This document shows, in pieces, positions 1 to 7,391 of a stretch of DNA of 42,280 nt. The DNA comes from Geothermobacter hydrogeniphilus. Lineage in GTDB: Bacteria; Desulfobacterota; Desulfuromonadia; Desulfuromonadales; Geothermobacteraceae. A program made the translations under genes and the position numbers. The DNA is taken from contig NZ_PPFX01000033.1 of assembly GCF_002898515.1 (NCBI RefSeq), positions 1-42,280 on the forward strand, in the 5' to 3' direction. A model generated the notes under the pieces. It was not told the origin of the DNA and did not search any database. It saw only the letters and a list, made by a program, of their open reading frames with translations. Numbering within the stretch: position 1 is the first letter of the stretch; every line of letters begins with the position of its first letter.

Positions 1-85
1 TACCATGTAGAGGACTTTCGCCTCCCGATCCATGCCGGCTTTTACCGGCGCTTTCGGCCTGATCCTTGGATTTTCAACTTAACCC

Positions 86-115
86 TTGCCTTTCATATCC
101 GGTACGTGCTAGAGT
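86..115 (+). promoter_or_regulatory. Candidate promoter of the cold-shock gene
   Basis: A TTGCCT box at 86-91 is followed after 18 bases by TAGAGT at 110-115, with a TG one base upstream of the -10 (extended -10 form). Transcription would begin near 122 and give a leader of about 165 bases before the cold-shock gene. Long leaders are common for cspA-type genes. The prediction rests only on box similarity. Confidence 0.4.
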
Positions 116-163
116 CACTCCAACTAAGCAAGTTTGTGCAGGTTTTTTTCGACGCCCAACCGC

Positions 164-178
164 TTGACAAGGTGTCAA
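164..178. promoter_or_regulatory. Perfect palindrome in the csp leader
   Basis: TTGACA (164-169) and TGTCAA (173-178) form a perfect inverted repeat around AGG. It could be a protein-binding site or a small RNA hairpin in the csp leader. The TTGACA could also be a -35 box, but no good -10 box lies 16-18 bases downstream. Confidence 0.3.
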
Positions 179-186
179 CATGGATC

Positions 187-220
187 AAAACACGCAGACC
201 CGTTTGGGGATGCGTGTTTT
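187..220 (+). terminator. Leader hairpin upstream of csp (terminator or attenuator-like)
   Basis: A perfect 10-base inverted repeat, AAAACACGCA at 187-196 and TGCGTGTTTT at 211-220, encloses a small CCC/GGG inner pairing and runs into further T residues. It has the form of an intrinsic terminator. Because it lies between the predicted promoter and the csp ribosome-binding site, it may act as a temperature- or antitermination-dependent attenuator. It could instead terminate a gene entering from the left. Confidence 0.5.
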
Positions 221-286
221 TTTATTTTCCGGGCAACTGACCGGCACAACAAAAAGTTCCCAACAAGGGAAACGTGGAGAAAAAAG

Positions 287-487
287 ATGGCTGAAGGTAC
301 TGTAAAATGGTTTAACGACGCAAAAGGTTTCGGTTTTATCGAACAGGACAATGGACCCGATGTGTTCGTTCATTTTTCTGAAATTCAAGGGGACGGCTTC
401 AAATCGCTCGCCGAGGGAGACCGTGTCAGCTTCGAGGTCACCCAGGGGCAGAAAGGCCCGCAGTCGGCCAGCGTGCGCAAAATCTGA
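287..487 (+). CDS. Cold-shock protein, CspA family
   Basis: This encodes a 66-residue single cold-shock domain (OB fold) that binds single-stranded RNA and DNA and acts as an RNA chaperone in the cytoplasm. The RNP1 motif KGFGFIE and the RNP2 motif VFVHF are both present, and the length is that of a complete CspA-type protein. The start at 287 is set by GGAGA at 276-280. Longer in-frame extensions to 134 do not resemble the family and run through the leader hairpin. The gene stands alone between a structured leader and a strong terminator. It is one of the most secure calls in the window, although the paralogue number cannot be told. Confidence 0.96.
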   Translation: MAEGTVKWFNDAKGFGFIEQDNGPDVFVHFSEIQGDGFKSLAEGDRVSFEVTQGQKGPQSASVRKI

Positions 488-539
488 AATCCGCGGGACG
501 TCGCAGACCACGACAGTCTTGCGGTTCTTGCATTTGCTC

Positions 540-571
540 AAAAGGCCTCGCGGATTTTCGCGGGGCCTTTT
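540..571 (+). terminator. Intrinsic terminator of csp
   Basis: A 13-base-pair stem (540-552 with 559-571, one G-T pair) has a six-base loop and ends in TTTT on the 3' arm. It sits 53 bases after the csp stop codon, so it fits well as that gene's terminator. Confidence 0.85.
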
Positions 572-615
572 ACTGTTCACAGATCAAAACACGCTCCCCG
601 GGAAGGATGGAATAA

Positions 616-744
616 ATGGCCAGAAAACCGAACTACAACTATGAAAAACGCCAGAAAGAACTGGCCAAGAAAGCCAAGAAGGAAGAGAAGCTGAAACGTC
701 GCCAGGAGCAGAAAGTGGAGTCCGCCAGCGACGACGCAGAATAA
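616..744 (+). CDS. Small highly charged protein (42 aa), function unknown
   Basis: The ATG at 616 is preceded by GGAAGG (601-606) and opens a 42-codon frame ending in TAA at 742-744. The product begins MARKPNYNYEKRQKEL, continues as a lysine/glutamate-rich helix-forming stretch and ends in a short acidic tail. Similar tiny lysine-rich proteins of this type are widespread as uncharacterised genes in proteobacteria; that is recollection, not a search. No function is assigned. The good ribosome-binding site, position just after the csp terminator and biased composition support a real gene. No clear terminator follows it. Confidence 0.65.
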   Translation: MARKPNYNYEKRQKELAKKAKKEEKLKRRQEQKVESASDDAE

Positions 745-802
745 CCGCCCCCGGGCAACACCCGGCAGCAGTCGCGGAAAACCAGCGGCAACCGGGTGGC
801 CA

Positions 803-1300
803 TCAACCAGGCTCGCCGGCCAGCTCCTCGAAACGATTCTCCGCCACGTTCTTGCGAGCATGCCGCGGATCGAAGATGCGGCCATTCATGGCGATGTAGA
901 CTCCGGCCGGAAGAATCTGGGACGCGGTCAGAGCGCTGGCAACATTGAACAGCGCATCGGTGGAGCGGAACCTGGCCGGCTGCATGGCACCGGTCAGAAC
1001 AATTGTCTTGCCGGTTATGCCGACCAGCGCCTTGCCGGTTTCAACCATGGTGTCGGTGCCATGGGTGATGACAATCTTTTCGGCAGTCGCCTCTTCCGCG
1101 GCCCGCCGGAGGAGAGCGCGATCGGCATCGGTCATCTCCAGGCTGTCCTTACGCAGCACTGATCGCACCTCGACGTCGAGGGTCAGGTTCGCTTCCCTGA
1201 GCAACTCGCCGATCGGTGATTCGCCGACCTGAAAACTGCTTTTGGCGTCAAAATAGATCTTGTCGATGGTACCGCCGGCCGTCAGAATCAGAATATCCAC
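803..1300 (-). CDS. Asparaginase-like protein, N-terminal domain only
   Basis: This encodes a 165-residue protein matching the N-terminal catalytic domain of type I/II L-asparaginases (COG0252). The TAGGTI segment at residues 7-12 supplies the candidate nucleophile Thr11, and HGTDT at 80-84 supplies the second catalytic triad region. Full asparaginases are about 330 residues, so this is the short form lacking the C-terminal domain, which is common as an intact gene and need not be a truncation. The GTG start at 1300 is chosen because AGGAG lies eight bases upstream; the longer frame has no family similarity. It follows the radical-SAM gene by two bases and is probably cotranscribed. Whether it hydrolyses asparagine is uncertain. 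Confidence 0.85.
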   Translation of the reverse strand: MDILILTAGGTIDKIYFDAKSSFQVGESPIGELLREANLTLDVEVRSVLRKDSLEMTDADRALLRRAAEEATAEKIVITHGTDTMVETGKALVGITGKTIVLTGAMQPARFRSTDALFNVASALTASQILPAGVYIAMNGRIFDPRHARKNVAENRFEELAGEPG

Positions 1301-1302
1301 GA

Positions 1303-2229
1303 TTAAAACTCCTGTTTTCTTACCCGGCTGCCCTGCCGGGTGCCGCGCCGTTCCAGCTCGGCGTCGATGGCGTTGAGGACTTCCCATTTCTTCAGCGACC
1401 AAAGCGGCGCCAGCAGGTAATCACGCGGGCCGTCACCGGTCAGGCGATGGATCAGGGTTGTCGGATGCAGCCGTTCGAGAACATCGCAGACCAGCGTGAC
1501 ATACTCATCCCGCTCCAGCAGGCGGAATTCCCCGGCCCGGTAGCGCTCACCCAAAACCGTCCCCTTCATCACATGCAGCAGGTGCAGCTTGATGCCGTCA
1601 ACCCGCAACCGGGCCATCTCGTCAGCCGTCTGCAGCACCTGCCGGCGCGATTCACCCGGCAAGCCGAGGATAACGTGGACACAGACCTTGAGCCCCCGCT
1701 CTTTCGCCCGCCGGTAGCTATCGAGGAAACAGGCATAATCGTGACCGCGGCGCAGCCACTCCAGGGTCGCATCATGGCTGCTCTGCAAACCGATCTCCAG
1801 CCAGAAACAGGTCCGGCGATGGTAGTCGGCAAGCAGGTCGAGAACCTCATCCGGCAGACAGTCGGGCCGGGTCCCGACCGCAAAACCGATGACATCGGCT
1901 ACGGCGAGGGCTTCATCATAGAGCGTCCGCAATCGTGCCACCGGGGCAAACGTGTTTGAAAATGGCTGAAAATAGGCCATGAAGTGTTTTGCCTTGTACT
2001 TGCGGGTCATGACCTCCTTGCCCGCCTCGATCTGCCCGCGAACCGAGAGCCGACGTTCCAGGCCGAATGAGCCCGACCCTCCCGGATCACAGAAAATACA
2101 CCCGCCCCCCCGGCGGCCGCCATCGCGATGGGGGCAGCCGAAACCGGCATCGACGGAAATCTTGTGCACCCGACCGCCGAAGCGTTGCTTGAGGTCCTCG
2201 GAAAACAGATTGTAACGCTTCGACCGCAT
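1303..2229 (-). CDS. Radical SAM protein, YhcC/TIGR01212 family
   Basis: This encodes a 308-residue radical-SAM protein. Cys32, Cys44 and Cys47 (GCPHRDG and CIFC) give the extended cysteine spacing of the TIGR01212/YhcC family for the [4Fe-4S] cluster that cleaves S-adenosylmethionine. GLQSSHDATLEWLRRGHD and the segment LKVCVHVILGLPGES are typical of the barrel, and KLHLLHVMKGT is characteristic of this family. The reaction is not firmly established from sequence. The ATG at 2229 gives the family-typical beginning RYN-F; the frame continues upstream without similarity. The ribosome-binding site is weak. It is first in a two-gene minus-strand operon with the asparaginase-like gene. Confidence 0.9.
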   Translation of the reverse strand: MRSKRYNLFSEDLKQRFGGRVHKISVDAGFGCPHRDGGRRGGGCIFCDPGGSGSFGLERRLSVRGQIEAGKEVMTRKYKAKHFMAYFQPFSNTFAPVARLRTLYDEALAVADVIGFAVGTRPDCLPDEVLDLLADYHRRTCFWLEIGLQSSHDATLEWLRRGHDYACFLDSYRRAKERGLKVCVHVILGLPGESRRQVLQTADEMARLRVDGIKLHLLHVMKGTVLGERYRAGEFRLLERDEYVTLVCDVLERLHPTTLIHRLTGDGPRDYLLAPLWSLKKWEVLNAIDAELERRGTRQGSRVRKQEF

Positions 2230-2301
2230 GCGGTCTTTATGACATGCCCGACCCGATCCGGCAAGTCCCTTCCCGATTCGCAACCTGCCCGTCACAAACC
2301 G

Positions 2302-2329
2302 TTGCAGCCCCTGAAAGGATTGATATACT
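2302..2329 (+). promoter_or_regulatory. Candidate promoter for the sugar-nucleotide/glycogen operon
   Basis: TTGCAG at 2302-2307 and TATACT at 2324-2329 are separated by 16 bases in the divergent spacer between the radical-SAM gene and the nucleotidyltransferase gene. The predicted leader is about 80 bases. Confidence 0.45.
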
Positions 2330-2415
2330 TGAAAAGTTCTGCTGATCCAGAACCAGGAAATACCGGCGGCAACCGTGACAACCGCCCATTGAAATGACTT
2401 TCCCGGGAGGACTCT

Positions 2416-4935
2416 TTGAAAGCCGTGATCATGGCCGGGGGCTTCGGCACCCGCATCCAGCCGTTGAGCATCAACCTGCCGAAACCCATGATCCCCCTGG
2501 CCAACCGGCCGATCATGCTGCATGTCATCGAACGCCTCAAGGCTCACGGCATCGATGAGCTGATCCTGCTGCTCTACCACCAGCCGGAAATCATCAAGAA
2601 TTATTTTCGTGACGGCAGCGAATTCGGCGTCCATATCACCTATGTCACGCCACTGGAAGACCTGGGAACCGCCGGCGCGATCAAGGCCGCTGCCAAATTT
2701 CTCGATCAACGCTTCCTGGTGGTCTGCGGCGACCTGCTGACCGATATCGACTTCGACAGCGTTCTGCGGTTCCACCGGCAGCATCAGGCTATCGCCACCA
2801 TCGCCCTGAAGCCGGTTCCCGATCCCTTCCAGTACGGGATGGTCATCACCGACCAGGAAGGACGCATCAGTCGTTTTCTGGAGAAACCGGGACCGGGCGA
2901 GGTTTTTTCCGACACGGTCAATACTGGCATCTACGTCGTCGAACCACAGGTTCTCGACTTTATCCCCCACTCCGGCCCGAGTGACTGGTCAGGGGACATC
3001 TTTCCGGCCATGCTTGCCGCGGGGGTCGAACTGTTCGGTTGCCGGGTCGACGGTTACTGGGCCGACATCGGCAATACCGACGCCTATCTTGAAGCCTGCG
3101 CCGACATCTGCTCCGGGCGCATCAACGTCGGGCTGCCGGGAGAACCCGACGCCGCTCACCCCCAGTTTTTCGCGGCCGAAGACACCCTGATCGGCGATGA
3201 CGCCAGGCGACAGCTCGAAGGGCTGGTGGTCCTCGGCAGCAACAGCCAGATCCGCGGCCGGGCCCGGGTCGGCAACTGCATCATCGGCCGCAACTGCATC
3301 ATTGAAGATGGCGCCGAACTGCGCGACACGGTTCTCTGGGACAACGTCTTTGTCCGCAGGAAAGCCAGGATCACCGGGGCGGTCCTTGGACACCGGGTCC
3401 GTATCGGCGAGGATGTCGACATCGAACGGCAGGTGATTATCGGAGATGAAACCACCATCGGTGACCGGGCCCTGTTGAAATCGGCTGTCAGGATCTGGCC
3501 GCGCAAACGGGTCGAAAGCGGCGCCACGGTCACCAGCAATCTGATCTGGGGTGAAAAATGGCGCAAGACACTGTTCGAAGGACCGCTGATCAGCGGACTG
3601 ACCAACATCGAGCTGACTCCTGAATTCACCGCCCGGCTCGGCGCCGCATTCGGTTCGACCCTGCCGCGCAACACCTCGGTCCTCGCCGGGCGGGACACCA
3701 TCCTCTCTTCACGAATGCTGAAACGCTCTTTCGTCGGCGGCCTGCTGTCAGCCGGAATCAACGTCCATGACATCAAGATGTCCTCCCTGCCGGTCATGCG
3801 TCGCCGGCTGGCGGCATCGGATGAGGTCGGCGGGGTCTATTTCAGACAGTCACCCCGCGACCAGGCCAGCACCGAAGTGGTCTTCTATGATGCCGAGGGG
3901 CTTGAGTTTTCCACCGCCATGGCGCGCAACGTCGAACGTATCTATTACCAGGAGAACTTCCGCCGGGTCCATCACAGTGAACCTGGCAGCATCCTGGAGT
4001 TGCCGCGCATCTACGATGACTACCGTGAACGCTTTCTCCAGGCCCTTAATCCGCACCTGCTGCGCCAGGAACGCCCCAAGGTCGTTATCGACCTCAACCA
4101 CTCACCAGCCGGCGACCTGTTGCCGCAGTTGCTGAGCGATCTCGGCTGCGACGTTGTCGAACTCAACTCTCATGTCGCCGAGCATGGCTCGGGAGCCACC
4201 CCACACCAGATCGAAAAAGCGATGCGGCAATTATCGGACATTGTCGTCAGCCTCAAGGCCCGGGCCGGTTTCTGGATCGGCCCTTCAGGAGAGACCCTGA
4301 CCATCGTCGATGATCAGGGGAAGGTCCTGGAACATGCGGAGAGCCTGACCGCCATCACCGCCCTGGTCAGCCATGAACGCCGCCCCGGCTGCCTGGTGAT
4401 GCCGGTCGCCTCGCCCAGGATCGTCGACGATCTGGCACAACAGGGAGATCTCGATATCCGCCGCTGCAAAGCTGACGGCCGCTCCCTGATCGAAACAGCC
4501 CTTGACGAGGATGCCCAGCTGGCCGCCAGCCTCGACGGCCGCTATGCCTTCACTCACTTCCAGGCCAACTTCGACGCCCTGTTTGCCGTCGCCAGAATTC
4601 TCGAACTGCTGGTCTCCGGCAGACATCGCCTTAGCGAACTGCGGCAGGCGGTTCACCGTCGCAGTTACCTCAGCTGCCAGGTTCCCTGCAGCCAGGAATA
4701 CAAGGGCGGGGTCATGCGGCGCATGAGCGAGGACTCGGCTGGGCGAAAGGCGTCCTTCATTGACGGCGTCAAAATCGAGGAACCTGACGGCTGGGCGCTG
4801 GTACTCCCGGACGAATACCGTCCGGCGATCCATATCATCACTGAAGCCGATGACCCGGAACGGGCGCGACAACTGCTGCACCATTATCAGAAAAAAGCCA
4901 CCGACTGGCGGAACGAACTCGCCGCAGAGTCCTGA
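2416..4935 (+). CDS. Nucleotidyltransferase-phosphomannomutase-like fusion (mannose-1-phosphate guanylyltransferase type)
   Basis: This 839-residue fusion has three parts. Residues 1-235 are a sugar-1-phosphate nucleotidyltransferase with MAGGFGTRIQPL and the KPMIP lysine motif. Residues about 250-370 form a left-handed beta-helix of hexapeptide repeats. Residues about 380-839 resemble the alpha-D-phosphohexomutase fold. The family is usually annotated as mannose-1-phosphate guanylyltransferase/phosphomannomutase. The mutase part lacks the catalytic TASHNP serine motif; the matching place near residues 475-482 reads FRQSPRDQ, so mutase activity is doubtful and the domain may be regulatory or structural. 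The start is TTG at 2416 with GGGAGG (2405-2410) five bases upstream. It is four bases upstream of glgA, which suggests a role in storage or surface polysaccharide supply. Confidence 0.88.
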   Translation: MKAVIMAGGFGTRIQPLSINLPKPMIPLANRPIMLHVIERLKAHGIDELILLLYHQPEIIKNYFRDGSEFGVHITYVTPLEDLGTAGAIKAAAKFLDQRFLVVCGDLLTDIDFDSVLRFHRQHQAIATIALKPVPDPFQYGMVITDQEGRISRFLEKPGPGEVFSDTVNTGIYVVEPQVLDFIPHSGPSDWSGDIFPAMLAAGVELFGCRVDGYWADIGNTDAYLEACADICSGRINVGLPGEPDAAHPQFFAAEDTLIGDDARRQLEGLVVLGSNSQIRGRARVGNCIIGRNCIIEDGAELRDTVLWDNVFVRRKARITGAVLGHRVRIGEDVDIERQVIIGDETTIGDRALLKSAVRIWPRKRVESGATVTSNLIWGEKWRKTLFEGPLISGLTNIELTPEFTARLGAAFGSTLPRNTSVLAGRDTILSSRMLKRSFVGGLLSAGINVHDIKMSSLPVMRRRLAASDEVGGVYFRQSPRDQASTEVVFYDAEGLEFSTAMARNVERIYYQENFRRVHHSEPGSILELPRIYDDYRERFLQALNPHLLRQERPKVVIDLNHSPAGDLLPQLLSDLGCDVVELNSHVAEHGSGATPHQIEKAMRQLSDIVVSLKARAGFWIGPSGETLTIVDDQGKVLEHAESLTAITALVSHERRPGCLVMPVASPRIVDDLAQQGDLDIRRCKADGRSLIETALDEDAQLAASLDGRYAFTHFQANFDALFAVARILELLVSGRHRLSELRQAVHRRSYLSCQVPCSQEYKGGVMRRMSEDSAGRKASFIDGVKIEEPDGWALVLPDEYRPAIHIITEADDPERARQLLHHYQKKATDWRNELAAES

Positions 4936-4939
4936 AACC

Positions 4940-6391
4940 GTGAAAGTCCTTCTTGTCGCCTCCGAAGTCGCTCCGTTCGCCAAAACCGGTGGGCTCGCCG
5001 ATGTCACCGGCGCCCTGCCGCGCGCCTTGACCCGGCTCGGTCACGAGGTGCGCGTCGTTCTGCCCTGTTATCCGGAGGTTGTCAGGCGAGGCTTTTCGCC
5101 ACGAGACAGCGGGCTGAACTTCACCATCGAGCTGGGACCACGCCGTTGCCGGACCCGGGTGCTGGAACTCGACCGGGACGGAATAACGACCTGGTTCATC
5201 GAACAACCCGAACTCTTCGATCGCCCCGGGCTCTACGGTTATTCCAGTGGCGACTTCCCCGACAATATCGAACGCTTCGGCTTTTTCTGCCGGGCGGTTC
5301 TCGCCCTGTTGAAACAGGGCGGTTTTCGCCCCGACATTCTGCATCTCAATGACTGGCAGACCGGACTGATCCCGCTGCTGCTGAAAACTGATCACATCGG
5401 AGAGCCCTTTTTTCGCGACCTGGCAACCCTGTTCACCATCCACAATCTTGGCTACCAGGGCCTTTTCCCGGCTTACAATCTGTACCGGACCGGCATCCGG
5501 CTGGACCCCGCCCACCGGCGTCAGATCACCCATCATGGCCGGATCTCCCTGCTCAAGAGCGGCATCCTCTTTGCCGATCGGATCAACACCGTATCACCGA
5601 ACTACGCCCGGGAAATCTGCACACCGCAATACGGAGCCGGCCTGGAAAACCTTCTGCAGACGCGGCGCAAGCGACTGAGCGGCATTCTCAACGGCATCGA
5701 CCCCGACGACTGGAATCCTCGCCGGGATACCGAACTGCCCGCGAATTACGATTCCGACGACCTCTCCGGCAAAGCCCGCTGCAAACAGCACCTGCAACAG
5801 GAACTCGGCCTGCAGGAGGATGAAAACCGGTTGCTGGTCGCCCTGGTCACCAGGCTGGTCCCGCAAAAAGGACTTGACCTGCTGGCGGAGATCTGGAACA
5901 AACTGCGGCAGCGACCGATTCAGCTGGTGCTGCTCGGCACCGGAGACGAGGACATACGCCGGCAATTGGAATCCCTGCGGCGCGATCATCACCAGGTCGC
6001 CCTGCGCTTCAGCTTCGATGAACCCCTGGCGCGACGCATCTATGCCGGTGCCGATCTGTTCATGATGCCGAGTCGTTACGAACCCTGCGGCCTGGGGCAG
6101 TTGATTGCCCTGCGCTACGGAGCGGTTCCCCTGGTCCGGGCCACCGGCGGACTGGCTGATACCGTCATCGACATGGATGACAACCCTCAGCAGGGCACCG
6201 GATTCCGCTTCATCGCCCCCGAAGCCGATGCCCTGCTGCAAGCCATCGATCGGGCCCTGGCCCGGTTTGCCGAAAAAGACGGCTGGAGAAAGCTGATACG
6301 ACGCGGCATGCGCCGGGATTTTTCCTGGCGGCGCTCGGCCGCCGCCTATCTTGACCTGTACCGACAACTCCGGGAATACGCAGATGACTGA
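4940..6391 (+). CDS. glgA: Glycogen synthase (ADP-glucose type)
   Basis: This encodes a 483-residue GT5 glycogen synthase that transfers glucose from ADP-glucose to the growing alpha-1,4-glucan in the cytoplasm. The N-terminal KTGGLADVTGALP contains the KxGGL nucleotide-sugar motif, HLNDWQT is the conserved acceptor-domain motif, and the C-terminal Rossmann domain shows RLVPQKGLDL, PSRYEPCGLGQ and ATGGLADTV. Length is normal for bacterial GlgA. The GTG at 4940 begins exactly at the family N-terminus (VKVLLVASEVAPF), four bases after the previous stop, so translational coupling is likely. The 3' end overlaps the next small gene by eight bases. Confidence 0.96.
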   Translation: MKVLLVASEVAPFAKTGGLADVTGALPRALTRLGHEVRVVLPCYPEVVRRGFSPRDSGLNFTIELGPRRCRTRVLELDRDGITTWFIEQPELFDRPGLYGYSSGDFPDNIERFGFFCRAVLALLKQGGFRPDILHLNDWQTGLIPLLLKTDHIGEPFFRDLATLFTIHNLGYQGLFPAYNLYRTGIRLDPAHRRQITHHGRISLLKSGILFADRINTVSPNYAREICTPQYGAGLENLLQTRRKRLSGILNGIDPDDWNPRRDTELPANYDSDDLSGKARCKQHLQQELGLQEDENRLLVALVTRLVPQKGLDLLAEIWNKLRQRPIQLVLLGTGDEDIRRQLESLRRDHHQVALRFSFDEPLARRIYAGADLFMMPSRYEPCGLGQLIALRYGAVPLVRATGGLADTVIDMDDNPQQGTGFRFIAPEADALLQAIDRALARFAEKDGWRKLIRRGMRRDFSWRRSAAAYLDLYRQLREYADD

Positions 6392-6590
6392 AGAGAAGAG
6401 CAAACACTCCACGGACGACACGGCACCGCCGGAAGAAACCGAACGCTACCCGGAACTGGCGGAACTGCAGCGCGAAATCGACCGCCGCATTCGCGACAAC
6501 CAGAAGTTCCTCGATCACTTTCTCGACGAAGACTTTCCCGATGAAGAAGACGATGCTCCCACCGAAGAAGAACCTTTCCCCGAACTCTGA
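6384..6590 (+). CDS. Small acidic protein (68 aa) downstream of glgA
   Basis: The ATG at 6384 lies inside the end of glgA and overlaps it by eight bases, so expression probably depends on glgA translation. The 68-residue product is strongly acidic (runs such as DEDFPDEEDD and EEEPFPEL) around a short amphipathic helix, ELAELQREIDRRIRDNQKFLDHF. It has no signal peptide or membrane segment. No family is recognised. It may modulate the glycogen synthase or the fusion enzyme, but this is only a guess from position. An upstream in-frame start at 6351 lies wholly within glgA and is less likely. Confidence 0.7.
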   Translation: MTEEKSKHSTDDTAPPEETERYPELAELQREIDRRIRDNQKFLDHFLDEDFPDEEDDAPTEEEPFPEL

Positions 6591-6717
6591 CCTGACGCAA
6601 ATTCGATAAAACGGCTTTATAAACAATTCCCCCTAAATCTTCCCGCCCCCCGCTCCGATACGCCTACCTGACATGGCTGACGGCAACAGCGTCACCTCTT
6701 TTGCGCACAAAATGCGT

Positions 6718-6739
6718 CTATTCACCGGCTATTTACCGG
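6718..6739. repeat. Tandem 11-base repeat
   Basis: CTATTCACCGG (6718-6728) is followed directly by CTATTTACCGG (6729-6739), ten of eleven bases alike. The same stretch also contains the inverted repeat ACCGG/CCGGT (6724-6728 and 6736-6740). The one-turn spacing suggests a regulator-binding site. Confidence 0.5.
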
Positions 6740-6848
6740 TAATTAAAGATTAGAGCTGTCAAATGCCAAGCAATAATTTTTTCTCATTTCAGATGACCAC
6801 CCCCAAAACACATCAGATAACACGAACTTGGAATGCGTTAATTAATCA

Positions 6849-6868
6849 TGGCACAAATTGGCACAAAT
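6849..6868. repeat. Perfect tandem 10-base repeat
   Basis: TGGCACAAAT occurs twice back to back (6849-6858 and 6859-6868). The repeat period is close to one helical turn, as in direct-repeat operators. It resembles the -24 half of a sigma54 promoter, but the following GC is one base too close for a proper -12 element. Confidence 0.55.
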
Positions 6869-6913
6869 CCTGAAAGTTAAATATGCAAAAGATCAACTAT
6901 AGGGATCAATGGA

Positions 6914-6945
6914 TTTTTGCGAACAAGGTTTTACCGTCGCAAAAA
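6914..6945. promoter_or_regulatory. 9-base inverted repeat in the leader region
   Basis: TTTTTGCGA (6914-6922) and TCGCAAAAA (6937-6945) are perfect inverted copies around a 14-base centre that itself contains GGT/ACC. In the plus direction the 3' arm is followed by A residues, so it is not an intrinsic terminator. An operator or an RNA leader stem is possible. Confidence 0.4.
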
Positions 6946-6951
6946 AAAATG

Positions 6952-6977
6952 CCCGTCAGGCTCCTTGCCGCAACGGG
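6952..6977 (+). promoter_or_regulatory. Leader hairpin before the cytochrome gene
   Basis: CCCGT (6952-6956) pairs with ACGGG (6973-6977), and the inner GGC (6959-6961) pairs with GCC (6967-6969). The hairpin lies 26 bases before the cytochrome ribosome-binding site. No known riboswitch consensus was recognised. Confidence 0.35.
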
Positions 6978-7012
6978 TCCGACAACTCTCTTAAACCCCG
7001 ATGGAGGAAAAG

Positions 7013-7339
7013 ATGAAACTGATCAGCAAAACAATCGCGATTCTGGCTGTTGCCGCCTTCCTCGCCACCCCGGTGCTGGGCGCCGAAGGGGGCAACCCGA
7101 AAAAGGGCAAATACCTCTACAAGAAGAACTGCAAAACCTGCCACGTCGCCGGGGCTGAAGGCGGCGCTCTCACGCCGCTGTCGAAGACCCAGTCGCAATG
7201 GGACCGTTTCTTCAAAAAGAACAAGCATAAAGCGAAACCGGAAATCTGGGGTAAGTACAGCGAGAAAGATCTGAAGGATATCAACCAGTTCCTCTTCGAT
7301 CATGCCGCCGACTCCGACCAGCCGGAGACCTGCGGCTGA
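7013..7339 (+). CDS. Periplasmic monoheme cytochrome c
   Basis: This encodes a 108-residue secreted cytochrome. A Sec signal peptide (residues 1 to about 24, ending VLGAE) precedes one heme-binding motif, CKTCH, at residues 40-44. No methionine occurs after the heme motif, so the usual Met distal ligand is unavailable; a histidine (for example in KNKHK or FDHAAD) may serve, or the heme may be five-coordinate. A lone cysteine lies near the C-terminus. GGAGG at 7003-7007 sets the ATG at 7013. It is the first gene of the porin and molybdoenzyme cluster and probably carries electrons to or from it in the periplasm. The specific partner is unknown. Confidence 0.88.
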   Translation: MKLISKTIAILAVAAFLATPVLGAEGGNPKKGKYLYKKNCKTCHVAGAEGGALTPLSKTQSQWDRFFKKNKHKAKPEIWGKYSEKDLKDINQFLFDHAADSDQPETCG

Positions 7340-7391
7340 GTCGCAAAGGTTGTCAAATCAGGGAACATACATTCCAACAGGAGGCAAATCC

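Larger units (their letters stand above)
6591..7012 (+). promoter_or_regulatory. Regulatory intergenic region upstream of the molybdoenzyme cluster
   Basis: These 422 bases hold no convincing gene. The central part (about 6720-6910) is much richer in A and T than its surroundings. It contains two short tandem repeats, an inverted repeat and a leader-like hairpin, listed separately, and no terminator with a clear T-run for the glgA operon. No confident sigma70 or sigma54 promoter could be fixed. It should hold the promoter and operators of the cytochrome-porin-molybdoenzyme genes. Confidence 0.6.

Noticed and set aside
1-240. Open frame 1 from the window edge to 240
   Set aside because: It has no start in the window, unconvincing codon use and no recognisable family. 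It also runs through the csp promoter and leader hairpin.
6849-6868. Possible sigma54 promoter (TGGCAC near TTGGCA)
   Set aside because: The distance between the GG and GC elements is one base short of the strict sigma54 spacing. The match is better explained as a tandem repeat.
6890-7000. Possible GEMM (cyclic dinucleotide) riboswitch before the cytochrome gene
   Set aside because: The P1 and tetraloop-receptor consensus elements could not be found, so only a plain hairpin is reported.
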